A DNA stretch of 64,000 nucleotides from Sternotherus odoratus (Eukaryota; Chordata; Testudines; Kinosternidae). The translations under genes were made by a program, and so were the position numbers. The stretch is from positions 134,901,259 to 134,965,258 of the forward strand of contig JAVMKO010000003.1 of NCBI GenBank assembly GCA_032164245.1, given 5' to 3'. Under the pieces are notes generated by a model. That model did not search any database. It was not told where the DNA came from and saw only the letters and a program-made list of their open reading frames with translations. Positions 1 through 10,874 of this stretch are shown here, piece by piece. Each line of letters opens with the position of its first letter. Position 1 is the first letter of the stretch.

Positions 1-341
1 ACACCTTCAGACTCCCAGGGAGCAACTGCAGCCCACTTCTCTGCATACCCTGTCTACTGCCAACATCCTGGCTTTATAAAGCAAGCCCAGCTCCTCTCCC
101 ACCTGGACTTCATCAGCAAATTAGGCCTTAACACTCTCTGCTTTTCCTAAAGGTGCAGCATATCAGTTAATTGGACTAATTTACCCCTTCAGGCCTTATA
201 TAGGGTGGATACCTCATCACAATCCCCTTGAATAAATCCTCCCCAGAGGGATGTCTCTATCCAAACTGTGTGCACCTCTGTACCTGTTGGCTTTCCCCCA
301 GCCCTTAGTATAAACACTTCCTTATGACCTTTTAATATTAC
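1..341. other. Unassigned sequence, no gene seen
   Basis: No open frame or repeat I can name with confidence. The moderately pyrimidine-rich sequence directly abuts the antisense LINE ORF1 remnant and may be part of the same or another old insertion. Confidence 0.4.
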
Positions 342-655
342 ATGCCACCAATCTGGATTTGTTCTGGTTTAAGTGGTTTAGGCTCCTCCTTTCCCCCAAA
401 GGTTCCCCAATTCCCCAATAAGTCTAAACCTCAATCTCTCCTCTGCACACCATTGTCTCATCACTGCAGTTCTGCCTGTCTAACTGGCCCTGTGCATGGA
501 ATTAGGAGCATGTCAGAGACTGCTACAATGGTTGCCCTGGACTTTAATCTCTTCCCTAGCAGCCTAAATTTGGCCTCCAGGATCTCTCTCCTATCTTTTT
601 CTATGTCTTTGGCACATATGTCTACCACAGCTACTGCACATAAGTTTGTCTAGCT
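342..655 (-). pseudogene. CR1-type LINE ORF1 remnant, esterase-like C-terminal part
   Basis: Read on the minus strand, this segment gives a peptide containing DIEKDRREILEAKFRLLGKR followed by LKSRATIV. That resembles the part of CR1-superfamily ORF1 esterase (SGNH hydrolase-like) domains just after the 'HVGTND' block. The family protein is thought to act with the LINE RNA during retrotransposition. Here the GTND-like block has decayed to VDICAKD, stops follow further on, and there is no start codon, so it is not functional. The more N-terminal part of the same ORF lies at 1240-1760 on the same strand, separated by a GC-rich insertion. Strand and homology come from motif reading only; exact family (CR1 or L3-like) is uncertain. 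Confidence 0.6.
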
Positions 656-1238
656 GCATGGGCAGCACATAATGGAGGCTGGGAGAGCTTAAGCCTCCCC
701 AAACCTTGCACCACGGGGGGGGGGGGGGGGAGGGGAGAGGGCAGTGGCAGATTACCACATGAGCCCATGGAACCCATGCCCAGGGGACCTGGCCAATTTG
801 GGGCCCCCGGAAAAATCTCCCCACAGCCCCAGGGCTGGAGAAACCCTCCCTCCCTGTTGTAGTGGCACAGAGCTTTTCTGGTCTTGGGGTCACAGTGGGA
901 GGGGATAGGGAAATGAGTAAGCAGGGGGAAAGGGCGTTATGGGGGCGAGAAGGGGGTATGGCCACAGGGAGGGGTGGAATGGAGTGAGGCTGTGGGCAGG
1001 GCCACAAGTGGAAGGGGAGGAGCTCCAGGCTTGGCACTTTGGTCCGGGCCAAAGTCTATGCTGTGGTCCAGGCCAGGGCCAAGCTTTCAGCCCCCTCCAT
1101 GGCCCCAACCAATTCTCAGCCCCTCCCCCCTGCTCCGGCCGGGGCCATGGCAAACTGAGAGCAGGAAGCAGGGCCTCAGCCAGAAGAGGTGGGGCAGGCG
1201 GCTAGCCTCCCCAGGGAAGGCTTCACCTGCCTTCCACA
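656..1238. mobile_element. GC-rich insertion splitting a LINE ORF1
   Basis: The block is sharply richer in G+C than its flanks and contains a G-run of about 17 (714-731) and many GGCC-rich words. Its outer ends look like imperfect inverted repeats: a left end near 673 (tggaggctgggagagctt) resembles the reverse complement of the right end near 1214-1235 (tggaaggcaggtgaagcc). It lies between two segments of the same antisense LINE ORF1, so it was probably inserted into it. CACAT occurs just outside both ends (666-670, 1235-1239), which may be an eroded target duplication. The overlapping ORFs on both strands are by-products of GC richness. A nonautonomous DNA transposon is likely; superfamily unknown. 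Confidence 0.5.
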
Positions 1239-1239
1239 T

Positions 1240-1760
1240 CTAGATATCTGAAGAAGTCCGCAACCTTGATACCTGGCAGGCAATTCACCATGCAGTTCTC
1301 CTGGTGATAAACTGAATTATCTATATTTCCAATAATCAAATCCCCTATTACCATGACCTATCTCTTCATAATAACAGGGGTACCCTCTGTCAGAAAGATC
1401 TCCTCAGTGCCAGGGGACACTACAGCATCATCTGCAATGAGGGTCCCAACTATGGGATCGTTTCCCTCCGCTCCAGCTTGATGTTCTCCTTCCCTGAAAT
1501 GTTCATCCCTCTCAACGGCACAGAGGCTGTCAGACTGCAGGTAGGACTGCTCTACTGGGTCCCTGAAAATCTCCTGTATGTACCTCTCTGTCTCCCTTAA
1601 CGCCTTCAGTTCAACCACTCTCGTCTCAAGAGCTCATACTAGTCTCTGAGGGCCATGAGCTGCTTGCATTGAATGCACATATATGCCACCTGCCCACAAG
1701 GCAGGTAATCATAGATGATGCATTCTGTGTAATAAACTGGAGTCCCCACATGGCTTCTGG
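1240..1760 (-). pseudogene. CR1-type LINE ORF1 remnant, zinc-finger-like and esterase-start part
   Basis: On the minus strand the order is a Cys-rich segment (CGQVAYMCIQCKQLMALRD), then a helical charged segment (VELKALRETERYIQEIF), then an acidic linker, then VMVIGDLIIGN and, 21 residues on, CLPGIKVADF. This matches the known layout of CR1-superfamily ORF1 proteins: zinc-finger-like motif, coiled or helical part, then an esterase-like domain that starts at a GDS block. The serine expected in GDS is a leucine here (GDL), and the frame carries stops, so the copy is dead. A stretch of 86 codons remains open at 1358-1618. The C-terminal continuation is at 342-655, beyond the GC-rich insertion. 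Confidence 0.65.
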
Positions 1761-2507
1761 ACTTCTGCCTGCATCCTTTTTACTCCTGCAGGGTTTTCAT
1801 TTGTTTGTTTGTTCATTGTATGTGGGATTTTTTAGGGTTAGGGGGCGGGGGTGGATTATTGGCCTAAGTTTAGAGAATATTTGCATCAAGTTCTCTTGCT
1901 CCCTCCCTAAACTCCCTTGCAAAAATCCTCTGTTTGCTTCTCCTATTCTCTAGCTCCTCTGGCCACTTACAAACTGGTTTTTTAAACCCCTGTTCTCCCT
2001 GAGTACGCCCCACCTGCTTGTCAAGGGATCCTGAATTCCAGCCCTACATTTCTATGATTATTTCCTACTCCTAATACACCAGCCAGGATTGTTGAGCTGA
2101 TACAGGGGTGTCGCAGGGGGCATGGATTTGGGTGTCATTGCTGTGTAAGGATATGGGATATGGCTGTAGCAAACAAAGGTCACCCTGAATTTTGGAAGAT
2201 GGGATTCTGGATTGCAGAGGCCAGAGCAGGATTTGGCTGGTTGCAGCTTAGAGCAGCCTCTCACTGCTGTGTCATATAAAGTTTAAACAAAAATAATGGT
2301 GTTAAATACAAGCCGTCCATGCCTTAATAAGAACAACCCAGTGATTTGCTGCTGACTTAGAATGGGTGTCTGCGCCTGGGCTGGGGCAGTTCACATGTGA
2401 CATTTTCCTCAGGCCTATATCTAACTGCTGTAAAAAAAATAATGTGTATGATGGGGGGAGTGAGGGGGAATCAACAACAGAAGATGTAATAAGTCATCAG
2501 AACTCTC
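1761..2507. other. Unassigned; first part probably 5' region of the antisense LINE
   Basis: 1761-2040 continues the antisense LINE without a recognisable protein motif and may be its 5' portion. From 2041 to 2507 I see no gene and no repeat I can name. An AT-rich stretch and a short G-rich run near 2450 are the only compositional features. Confidence 0.3.
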
Positions 2508-2651
2508 TCTGGATAGAGAGGTAACAAAGAGTCCTGTGGCACCTTAAAGACTAACTAAAGCCTTTAGTTAGTCTTTAAGGTGCCACAGGACTCTTTGTTA
2601 CCTCTGCTATTCCAGACTAACACGGCTACCTCTCTGATTCTGGATAGAGAG
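2508..2651 (+). mobile_element. Short fold-back element with 13-bp target duplications
   Basis: The element body is about 2521-2638. It begins with a perfect inverted repeat: 2517-2560 is the exact reverse complement of 2562-2605, with one unpaired base (2561) between the arms. A non-palindromic tail follows (ending ggctacctctctgat). The flanks 2508-2520 and 2639-2651 are identical 13-mers (tctggatagagag), a target-site duplication of the length typical of target-primed retrotransposition rather than of common DNA transposons. The arm sequence (gtcctgtggcaccttaaaga) and tail recur at 3933-4132. The structure resembles inverted arms of Penelope-like retroelement derivatives; that assignment is inferred. 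Confidence 0.8.
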
Positions 2652-3609
<958 letters not shown>

Positions 3610-3919
3610 CCTCTCAGCCCCAATGAAAGAATTCAGATGAAACTCCCGGATAGGTCTCATTTTAGATCTACCAGCCTTGATAGTTTTACTTTAAGAGAAT
3701 GATATAGAACATTCTCAGTGCACATACATACCATGGTAAAAGACACAGTATAAATATCCATACAGCCAAATAGCTAGTAACTGATTATTCCAATAGCTGT
3801 CTGTCCCTTCCATCATTGCATAAAACTAAAGCGGGAACCTTCCACGTATCTTCTGTTCCCCTTTACTTATATTGGGCAACACTTACTCCACAAGTTGTAC
3901 CACTGATTTCAGTGAGACA

Positions 3920-4145
3920 ATATGTGAAGTAATGACAAAGAGTCCTGTGGCACCTTAAAGACTAACTAAAGTATTGAAGCATAAGCTTTCATGGGCTAAT
4001 ACCCACTTCGTCAGATGCACTTTCAGGTATTAGCCCATGAAAGCTTATGCTTCAATACTTTAGTTAGTCTTTAAGGTGCCACAGGACTCTTTGTCACTTC
4101 TGCAATTCCAGACTAGCATGGCTACCTCTCTGATATGTGAAGTAA
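3920..4145. mobile_element. Fold-back element with 13-bp target duplications, longer copy
   Basis: The body is about 3933-4132 and belongs to the same family as the copy at 2521-2638. The left arm (gacaaagagtcctgtggcac onward) and right arm (ending at ctctttgtc) are inverted copies of each other, about 75-80 bp each, with a short centre at about 4007-4026. The non-palindromic tail ends in ctacctctctgat, as in the other copy. Identical 13-mers (atatgtgaagtaa) flank it at 3920-3932 and 4133-4145. The left arm, read on the minus strand, holds a hammerhead-like core; the right arm lacks the CUGANGA box. Long target duplications, inverted arms and a hammerhead core point to a Penelope-like or related nonautonomous retroelement. 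Confidence 0.8.
3968..4026 (-). ncRNA. Hammerhead-ribozyme-like core in the fold-back element
   Basis: Minus-strand order: CTGACGA (4014-4008), which fits the CUGANGA box; a stem II hairpin with arms GTGGGT (4006-4001) and AGCCCAT (3997-3991); GAAA (3990-3987); a two-pair stem III, GC-TTAT-GC (3986-3979); then TT at the expected NUH position (3978-3977), with predicted cleavage between 3977 and 3976. Outer stem I is weak but possible: AAAGU (4023-4019) can pair with ACUUU (3972-3968) across an internal loop. All conserved boxes are in the canonical order. Hammerheads of this minimal kind are known from Penelope-like elements. Activity is inferred and not shown; the weak stem I is the main doubt. 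Confidence 0.55.
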
Positions 4146-4459
4146 GGCACTATTCAATATGGGGAAGGGGATTGGAATCTGGTCCTAAGGAGCAAACTTT
4201 TCCTTTTATTAAGCTGTGCGAGAACAACTGTGCAATCTGCAACAATTCTCTGGCTATACTGGATACTGCACTAAGCTTTACTTTTAATGGTTTTGCAATA
4301 AAGTTAATTATCAAATAACTATATTTTAAACTTATGGTCACCTCTTGTTAGGTACAAATATTGCTTGGGTTCATATAAATACTATTGCATCATCAGCTGC
4401 TTGCAAGGCACTCAGAAGAGAAGTCTAGGTAGGTTTGATGCACCTTTCTTCCTAGATGC

Positions 4460-4520
4460 ATAGATTAATAGATTTTAAGGCCAGAATGGACCACTGCAAT
4501 CATCTGATGTATGTATAACC
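4460..4520 (-). mobile_element. CR1-type LINE 3'-end fragment
   Basis: The string agattttaaggccagaatgg followed by accactgcaatcatctgatg matches the reverse complement of the common 3' end of turtle CR1/L3-type LINEs. Only about 60 bp remain. Confidence 0.6.
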
Positions 4521-6010
4521 CTTCTGCCAGGTGGAGTCAGCAGCAACAAGGGCCAGGTTCAATATCTAGGGCTTCCTTTTTAACAATAAAACTCAAAAGC
4601 AGTTTCCAGTAATCTAGGAAAATTACACCCCTGGGTGTCTCCAAGAGGCAATATTTCCCCTCTCACAAAACCTGAATCTGTGTTTAGAAAATAAACTTTT
4701 AATAAAAAGGGGAAAGTAACTCAGCATTAATTTGGGAAAACACCACAAGCATGCTTCAGAAGCATATGGCCATGAGCAAAACACCTACACCATAGTATGT
4801 TGGACAGTATCCTTTGCCACAGGCTCTTGCCTTACAGTGTGAAAGTCCAACAAACAAAAGTTCCCCTTTCTTTTTCTCCCAATGATTGTAACAATCAAAG
4901 TCCAGTTTCTGGGATCAGGCAGCTGTTCTTCATTTCTGCTATTGTTTGTCTCCCTTCTTCTTACATGTCTAATTTTCTTCCCCTGTCTCTCTCAGACAGG
5001 TGACTTGCTAGCTGCATATGGAGGCTGTGACCTGCCAAGGGAAAAATTCGGAGGTATCTAGATACATTTTAGAGAATGCAAGGTGGGTAACATTTAATTG
5101 CAGGGAGAGAAGGGAGGCTGCATTGGCTCAGCAAATCAGTAATGGGATATACAGTATTTCAGCTCTAAATTGCCAGTTTGGAGGTGAACGCAGGATAGTA
5201 GCAACTGACAGCTATTAGCGTCTGAAGGCTGCTGGGGGCCTGTGTGAAATGGGCTTATGTTCTCTGTCCAGTTCTTCATGAAAAAGCATCACATCACCAA
5301 AACCACTTCTGTATTTACCTCTGTAGGGCCAACTCAACAGAGAGGCAAATGGATTCCAGGCTGATTCCAGGCCCAGTGAAGTCAATGGGAGTCTTTCCTT
5401 TGTTGTCAATGGGTCCTGAATCAGGCCCTGAATGAGCATGGAAATTGAACTGTCCTTAGAAGAGATCTACCTGCTATCCCAGAAGGGATCTTTCAGGGTC
5501 AGCGCAGAAGCACATTGCAAAGCATTTTGGGGAAGCTTGCATTCCCTCTGCCCCTGTCAGATTTGTTCTGAGGGTAAAGAGACAACTTAAGTCTCAATAT
5601 CAGTTAATCTGGCTCTAACATTTATTTTAAAAATGTTGCTATCAATTGTACATGGGGGATACTTTTTCTTGTGGGTTTACTGACAGTTACAGTTACAAAG
5701 TCTGAATTGTACATGACTGAAGAGGAGAACCTAATGTATCAAAGCATGTATCTTTATCGTGAAGATATATTTTAATATGCATCATTTCAAAGGAGAATCA
5801 AGATAAGGGGAAAATTTTACTGCGTATTTACTGCGATTTACTGAAACAAAACCCACCCTCACCTCCCTTTGTTTAGTGACTAAATATGTTTCTCTTTTAA
5901 AATAGTTCTATATTTTAACTGAAATCCACATTATAACACGGCCTGCAGAAAAATGCCATGGCCCATAATTCTGTAGTCTCACATACTGAACTCCCCTGCT
6001 CTGTCTCAGG
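4521..6010. other. Unassigned intergenic sequence with minor repeat traces
   Basis: No gene seen. Around 5350-5430 the sequence contains paired 'gtgaagtcaatgggagtc' and 'gttgtcaatgggtcctgaat' words typical of the short palindromic repeats seen elsewhere in the window. Confidence 0.4.
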
Positions 6011-6011
6011 C

Positions 6012-6140
6012 CCCAGTCCTGCAAACATTTACATGCATGTTTTTCTGGAATATGAGTAGTCTCATTTCCTCCAATGGGACCAGTCACAAGTTTAAGGTCA
6101 TGCATGTGCTTAAATATCTTGCTGGACTGGGACCTAAGAG
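6012..6140. mobile_element. Palindromic miniature repeat
   Basis: The left half (cagtcctgcaaacatttaca) and right half (tgcttaaatatcttgctgga followed by ctggg) are imperfect inverted copies around the centre tttcctccaatgggac. This is the same palindromic 'tgcaaacatgtgcttaa' repeat type seen at 10378, 21490, 29735 and 40195. Such reptile palindromes are considered MITEs (Harbinger-like, as for crocodilian Chompy); the family here is inferred. Confidence 0.5.
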
Positions 6141-7046
6141 TCTTCCACACAATGGAAGACTTGCCTCACCCAGCCTGTTAACACTACTGAAAACATGCAA
6201 GTCATTAAATACTAGAAGTAATAATAATAATATACCTCACTTCATTAGTACTGTTTAGTTTAGTTTTATTTTTCATATCCTGTCATCGAAGCTATCATGT
6301 CACTAGAACATATCTAGCGTGCAGTACCTGAGAACAGAATTCGGGCTTCAGTTTCTATAAAGCAGACACTGTTCCAAACAAATTATACTTCCCTGGCCAC
6401 ATTTTGAAGGTGCTGCGTGTTAATGATACACTGCTCCAGTACGTTTTGTACAGTGGCTCTAAAAACTCTCCCCATCTGTCATGATAGCATTAGTCTTGGC
6501 GTCTCTAGTGAAAGAATCAAAATTAAAAGGGAGGGAAAAAAGTCCGTTTCTAATGGTTTCCAAATACCCATGTCTTATAAGCGTGAATTAAAAATTGCTC
6601 TCATCTTGTGGCCTTCCAGCACTATTACAGGGATAAAAACATTAAAACTATTTAAAATTAAAAAATCCTGTTAAAAGCTAAAATATACATATATTCTCAG
6701 CTATTTAAAACAACCTGTTGATAGACACTCAGCTTTCATTTGATTTGCACTTCATTTGCATTAATAAAAAGTAAACCATAAGCATTGTGATTTACAGTAA
6801 TATAAAAGCTATTACAGAGGACCTTCATCATAAGCTTCTTTGTTGTAAAGCTATTGCATCTTGCTTTCAATCACTAAACACCATTAAAAACCTTTCCTAA
6901 TACAATACAGCTTGCTGTAGTACACAAATTCCTTTGCTTCAGAGAACGGCCTTATGAAACCACACTTTGTGTCTTTAGAAGCAAATAGGAAGTTACTTAT
7001 TAATTTGCTTTGAAATGAAAAAAAAATGTTTCCAGGCATGAGAGTC
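6141..7046. other. AT-rich, repeat-poor interval
   Basis: No gene seen. 6700-6960 is AT-rich and shows words such as catttgcattaataaa and caccattaaaaac that resemble homeodomain or octamer sites, so a conserved regulatory element is possible but unproven. Confidence 0.25.
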
Positions 7047-7228
7047 TCAGAATCATAGAATGTCAGAGTTGGAAGGGACTTCAGGAGATCATCTAGTCCA
7101 ACCCACTGCTTAAAGCTGGACCAATCCCATTTTGCCCCATATCCCTAAATGGCCCCCTCAAGGATTGAACTCACAACAGTGGGTTTAGCTAGCCAATGCT
7201 CAAACCACTGAGCTGTCCCTCCCCCCTT
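7047..7228 (-). mobile_element. tRNA-derived SINE with CR1-type tail
   Basis: On the minus strand it starts with a tRNA-like head containing an A-box-like cagctcagtggttt and a B-box-like gagttcaatcc. A linker follows (ggccatttagggatatgggg), then a tail ending in ctatgattctgag, which matches the terminal ATTCTATG-type sequence of CR1 LINEs. This head-linker-CR1-tail arrangement is the tortoise polIII/SINE design, in which the LINE enzyme is thought to mobilise the SINE through the shared tail. A second copy lies at 63290-63495. It is essentially full length with scattered substitutions. Confidence 0.85.
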
Positions 7229-8866
7229 CTTCCAAGTTTACTGCATTGAGACCTCCCGGACCAGATCCATCCAAAATCTCCACAGCACCTTTATGTTCTC
7301 TTTGATATTCTAATGTTGAACCATTTGCCTTTGACATCTGCACCCATTCTTACACAGGCAGGATGTAGATACCCAAATAAACGAATCTCTTCTCTCTTGT
7401 GAAAAGTGCCACTGGCTCCATATTTACCTCCATTTTGCATTTTCTCCAACTGATGATGCCTGAAAGAACACAGCGTCCCCAACACTGGGCCAGTTTGTTG
7501 ATTTAATACTGCCATGAAAGAAGAAAACAACCTACTGAACAGCTATCACATCCAAGAGTTTTCTAGAGACGTCTCCAATGGCACATGAAAAGTCACACTG
7601 ACTTTGGTGGAACTACTCATATTTATTTAAAGTTAGGCACATACTACAGAATCTGACCCAAAGCTTACTGAACACAATGCCAATCTTTTGACTGACTTCT
7701 GTGAGGTTTGGATCAGGCCCTATGTGCTTTGATGAATAGGGATGGATTTAACCACTTACTTAAAATGTGCGTTGCTGAACTGGGACCCAACTATAGACTA
7801 GAACTGAGACCTCAAATGTTTGAATTTAACAAGATTACAACCCAGATTAATATTGCTATGTGTAAAGTATAAAAGCTTACATGTAAACAAAGTGAAAAAT
7901 ATGATTCGAACTAGAACAGTAAGAACTAGGCGCAAATACAATCAGTGTCAAGCAACCTAACTTACTGATTTTTTGAAAAAGGTTGAAAGTCTAGAGAGAG
8001 CCTTTTTAAAAAGCCCTTGAAGAAAATTTTCTGAAAATGAAAAACAGCTTTTTAAACGGCTACTTTTGAAGGGGTCATTGCTGTTCCCTCCTTGTCTTTT
8101 GGATGCTAAATTCTCAACTAGCATGCAAACATATGCCCCCACTTCCAATGTTTCCATCCTATTTTGACCCAATTCACAAAGCTGCATATAGCTCTGTATA
8201 TTACTTTAGGGTTTCAGCAGATCCTGTATTGAGAATAGGTTGAAAACTGCCTAGTGGCTTAGGGACATGATTTGTCTTTATTGTGAGTCCAGTAGGCAAA
8301 CAGCAGTGAGCTCACATGCTTAGAGGACTTAGTTTGTGCAGGCATAAATACCTGCTTGGCACTGTTCTCCAGTAGCTGAACATTCTCGATGATGCTTTCT
8401 TTTCATCCTTCTGTTCTGTCTTCCTTAGCAGGAGACTCAACAGCTGCAACAACACATGGAGGATACTTGGCAGCTGCAAGTCGCAGATGCTGAGCATGGT
8501 AATGTACTCTTCCTGTACAAGCATCTGAGTGTTTGGCTGGCTGCTTGAAAGTTTTCACTGGTGTCTGAATGGCTTGTTCCACAGCTAGCTACAGTATGCT
8601 GATGGTTGTGTCCAATCACCCCCAGAGAACAGGGATCAATCTGACTGATGAGCAAGGTGACCTACCTCCTCCTTCAAGAAGCTGCTATCATTTGTCCCTA
8701 TTTATCGGCATGAGATTTGCATGCTTTAGCAGCGTACAGGGTCAATGGGGGGTGGGGGGTGGGTGTTCAGGAGGGCCATTTGGCCAGGCCCTCAAAGAGG
8801 ACTTCAAATTTAGACACTTGTTATACCACAGGAACAGTTTTTAAAAGTTAAAAGGATAGGCCTATA
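7229..8866. other. Unassigned sequence with palindromic repeat traces
   Basis: No gene supported. 7590-7800 holds degraded pieces of the short palindromic repeats (gtgaggtttggatcaggcc, gttgctgaactgggaccc). Short open frames near 8312-8844 have no recognisable domain. Confidence 0.4.
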
Positions 8867-9152
8867 CAGTAGACTCTCGATTATCCAGGATGTGGATTAA
8901 CCAGGATGTCAAAAGAAAATATGCGCAACTCGCAGGGCTGGCTCTGGCTTTGCTGCCGCCCCCAGCACACACAAAATAAACCCCCACTAGGGCGCAGGGC
9001 AGCCAGTGAACCAACACCCCCTCCCCCCGGCGCAGGGTGGCTGGTGAACCAACCCTCCCATCCCCATATTTCCTATGGATGGTGATTATCCGGGATTTTA
9101 TTAACCAGAATTAATTTTTTTCCTATCATCCTGGATAATCGAGAGTCTACTG
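8867..9152. mobile_element. Tigger-like (pogo/mariner) nonautonomous DNA transposon
   Basis: A 286-bp element bounded by perfect 26-bp terminal inverted repeats: 8867-8892 is the exact reverse complement of 9127-9152, beginning cagtagactctcgattatcc. TA flanks both ends (8865-8866 and 9153-9154), as expected for TA target duplication in Tc1/mariner. The interior has no transposase frame. Internally the unit gcgcaggg-(c/t)(a/g)gc(c/t)-(a/g)gtgaaccaac is present twice (8992-9015 and 9030-9053), a small tandem duplication. The ends resemble Tigger-group termini. Confidence 0.85.
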
Positions 9153-9154
9153 TA

Positions 9155-10377
9155 TCTAGCTCGTGCAGGAACTTTGCTGCTTGCCTCCTTTACACTTGCC
9201 TTAAGTGACTGCTCTTTTTGCCTCCCTGCTTCTTGGCAGGTAGGGACAGACTGTTGGTTCAAGACTCACCGCTGGAAAGGAAGGGGAAGACACCATCAAA
9301 CAGTTTCTAGAAAGTAATATTTCCTCTCATTGGTTTGTTGTCAAGTATGCACGGAATGAGTCTTAGATTTAGAAGTGGTTATATGTCTGTTCTCCTTATA
9401 CTGTGTGTACACTTGATATTTTTATTGCTATAAGATACAGCCCTTGACAACTTCCTCTCAAAGAGGATGGCTTTCTTTAACCATAGTTCAGCACAGTCTA
9501 TTTGCTTTATAAAGTGTTTCCATGAATGTCTTGGGCACTGAACCTGCCAGGGGATCCATGATCATTGCCACAGACCCACTGACTTCAAAATCCTTGAATT
9601 GTTTCTGCCGATACCTTTGCTGCTTCTCAGATGCTGAAGTTAGAGAACCGTTTTCATGGCTTCTCTCATAATAAATGTTTTGGAGACATATCAATGTTGA
9701 TCTTAATTATACATAACAGTGAGAACTCTGCAATCTACTGGTGCTCAAGGACTCTGGGTACCTTAACAGAGTATATTGAGTAACAATATATTAAAATAAA
9801 AGCCAGTGTTCTCTCAAATAAATCACAGAGCTGGAGCAAGAAAAATACCAACCCTCCAATAATACGACTATAATGCCTGTTTCAGTAGACGCTTTTATGC
9901 TGCTTTGTTTGCTTGAAAACATATGAAGTGTTTATTTTTCATTCGTACTATCTCGTTGTTGCAGGTTTCCTTTACAACATGGGTTGTTTCAAATGTATCA
10001 CCCAAAAAAAAAAAAAAGCCAATGATTTTTATCTGAGTTTGAGATTTTCCAGTAGTGCTCAGTCACACACAGCACTGGTCACAACTACTATGACAAGTTG
10101 TTTTCATTGTATCTCTCACCAAGTTTGATGTCCAGAAAGTGAAATATATTGTGAGAACTTTTTTCTGTGTTTTAAAGATAAATATTACACACAGAGACAA
10201 AAAATACCTAAACAAACAAACAAAATAAATCTATGGCGGTTAGTAGATGGACATTAAAGATCAGGCTGTGAATCCCTTATGCCCACTACAGTGAATTGGA
10301 CTGCTCCTGTGAATAACTGTTTACCAATGGGAGTAAGAGGTTTACAATGTGTCTCTAAATAAATATTTACTAAATAA
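9155..10377. other. Unassigned intergenic sequence
   Basis: No gene seen. A short poly-A run occurs near 10003-10016. Confidence 0.4.
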
Positions 10378-10500
10378 AGCCTTGATCCTGGAAATGTGAT
10401 CCAGCCTACATAACTCTCCGTATGTGAGTGGCCCCACTGAACTCAGTGAGACAAGTCCTGTGTGTAAGGCTACTCATATCCATTGCAGGATTGGGATCCA
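10378..10500. mobile_element. Palindromic miniature repeat
   Basis: The left end (ccttgatcctggaaatgtga) and right end (ccattgcaggattgggatcc) are inverted relatives around the centre ccccactgaactcagtgaga. Same palindromic family as 6012-6140. Confidence 0.5.
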
Positions 10501-10874
10501 AAGCTATACAGGTGGGGTTTTTTAGTCATTAATGGGATCTGTGCTCTAAAGTTGTTTGGGTATTTTTGAAAGTCACACCTTAAATATAATAAATGTTCAG
10601 AACACTCCTTAGACATCACTGGCCATTTTCCCATTCCACTGGGACCATTTTGAATTGTATCCGAAGAGGCGCTGGGCTCCTCCTGAACACTCTTCATTTC
10701 AGTTGAAAGGAAGGAGAGTTGAAGGCAATCAGCAGGCTTAGACCCTTCCTGGGTGCTGCTGGCTCTCAATGCCATTTTAACTATCCTTCCCCATCTGCAG
10801 TCCTTATTTGATGATGCAGCATAGACAGAGAATTCAGGTTCCATTTGAAAAACTTGCAAACCAAAGTGTCTCAA
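10470..10874 (-). other. Open frame of 134 codons, unrecognised
   Basis: A minus-strand open frame that I cannot assign to a family. It has no signal peptide, membrane segment or repeat, and its composition is mixed with many Ser and Gln. Its 3' end overlaps a palindromic repeat, which argues against a real coding gene. It may be chance or part of an unrecognised old repeat. Confidence 0.1.

Noticed and set aside
890..1243. Several Pro/Trp/Gly-rich open frames on both strands
   Set aside because: All overlap the GC-rich insertion and owe their length to low stop frequency; no domains.
10470..10874. 134-codon frame as a host gene
   Set aside because: No recognisable domain, and its 3' end overlaps a palindromic repeat; insufficient support.
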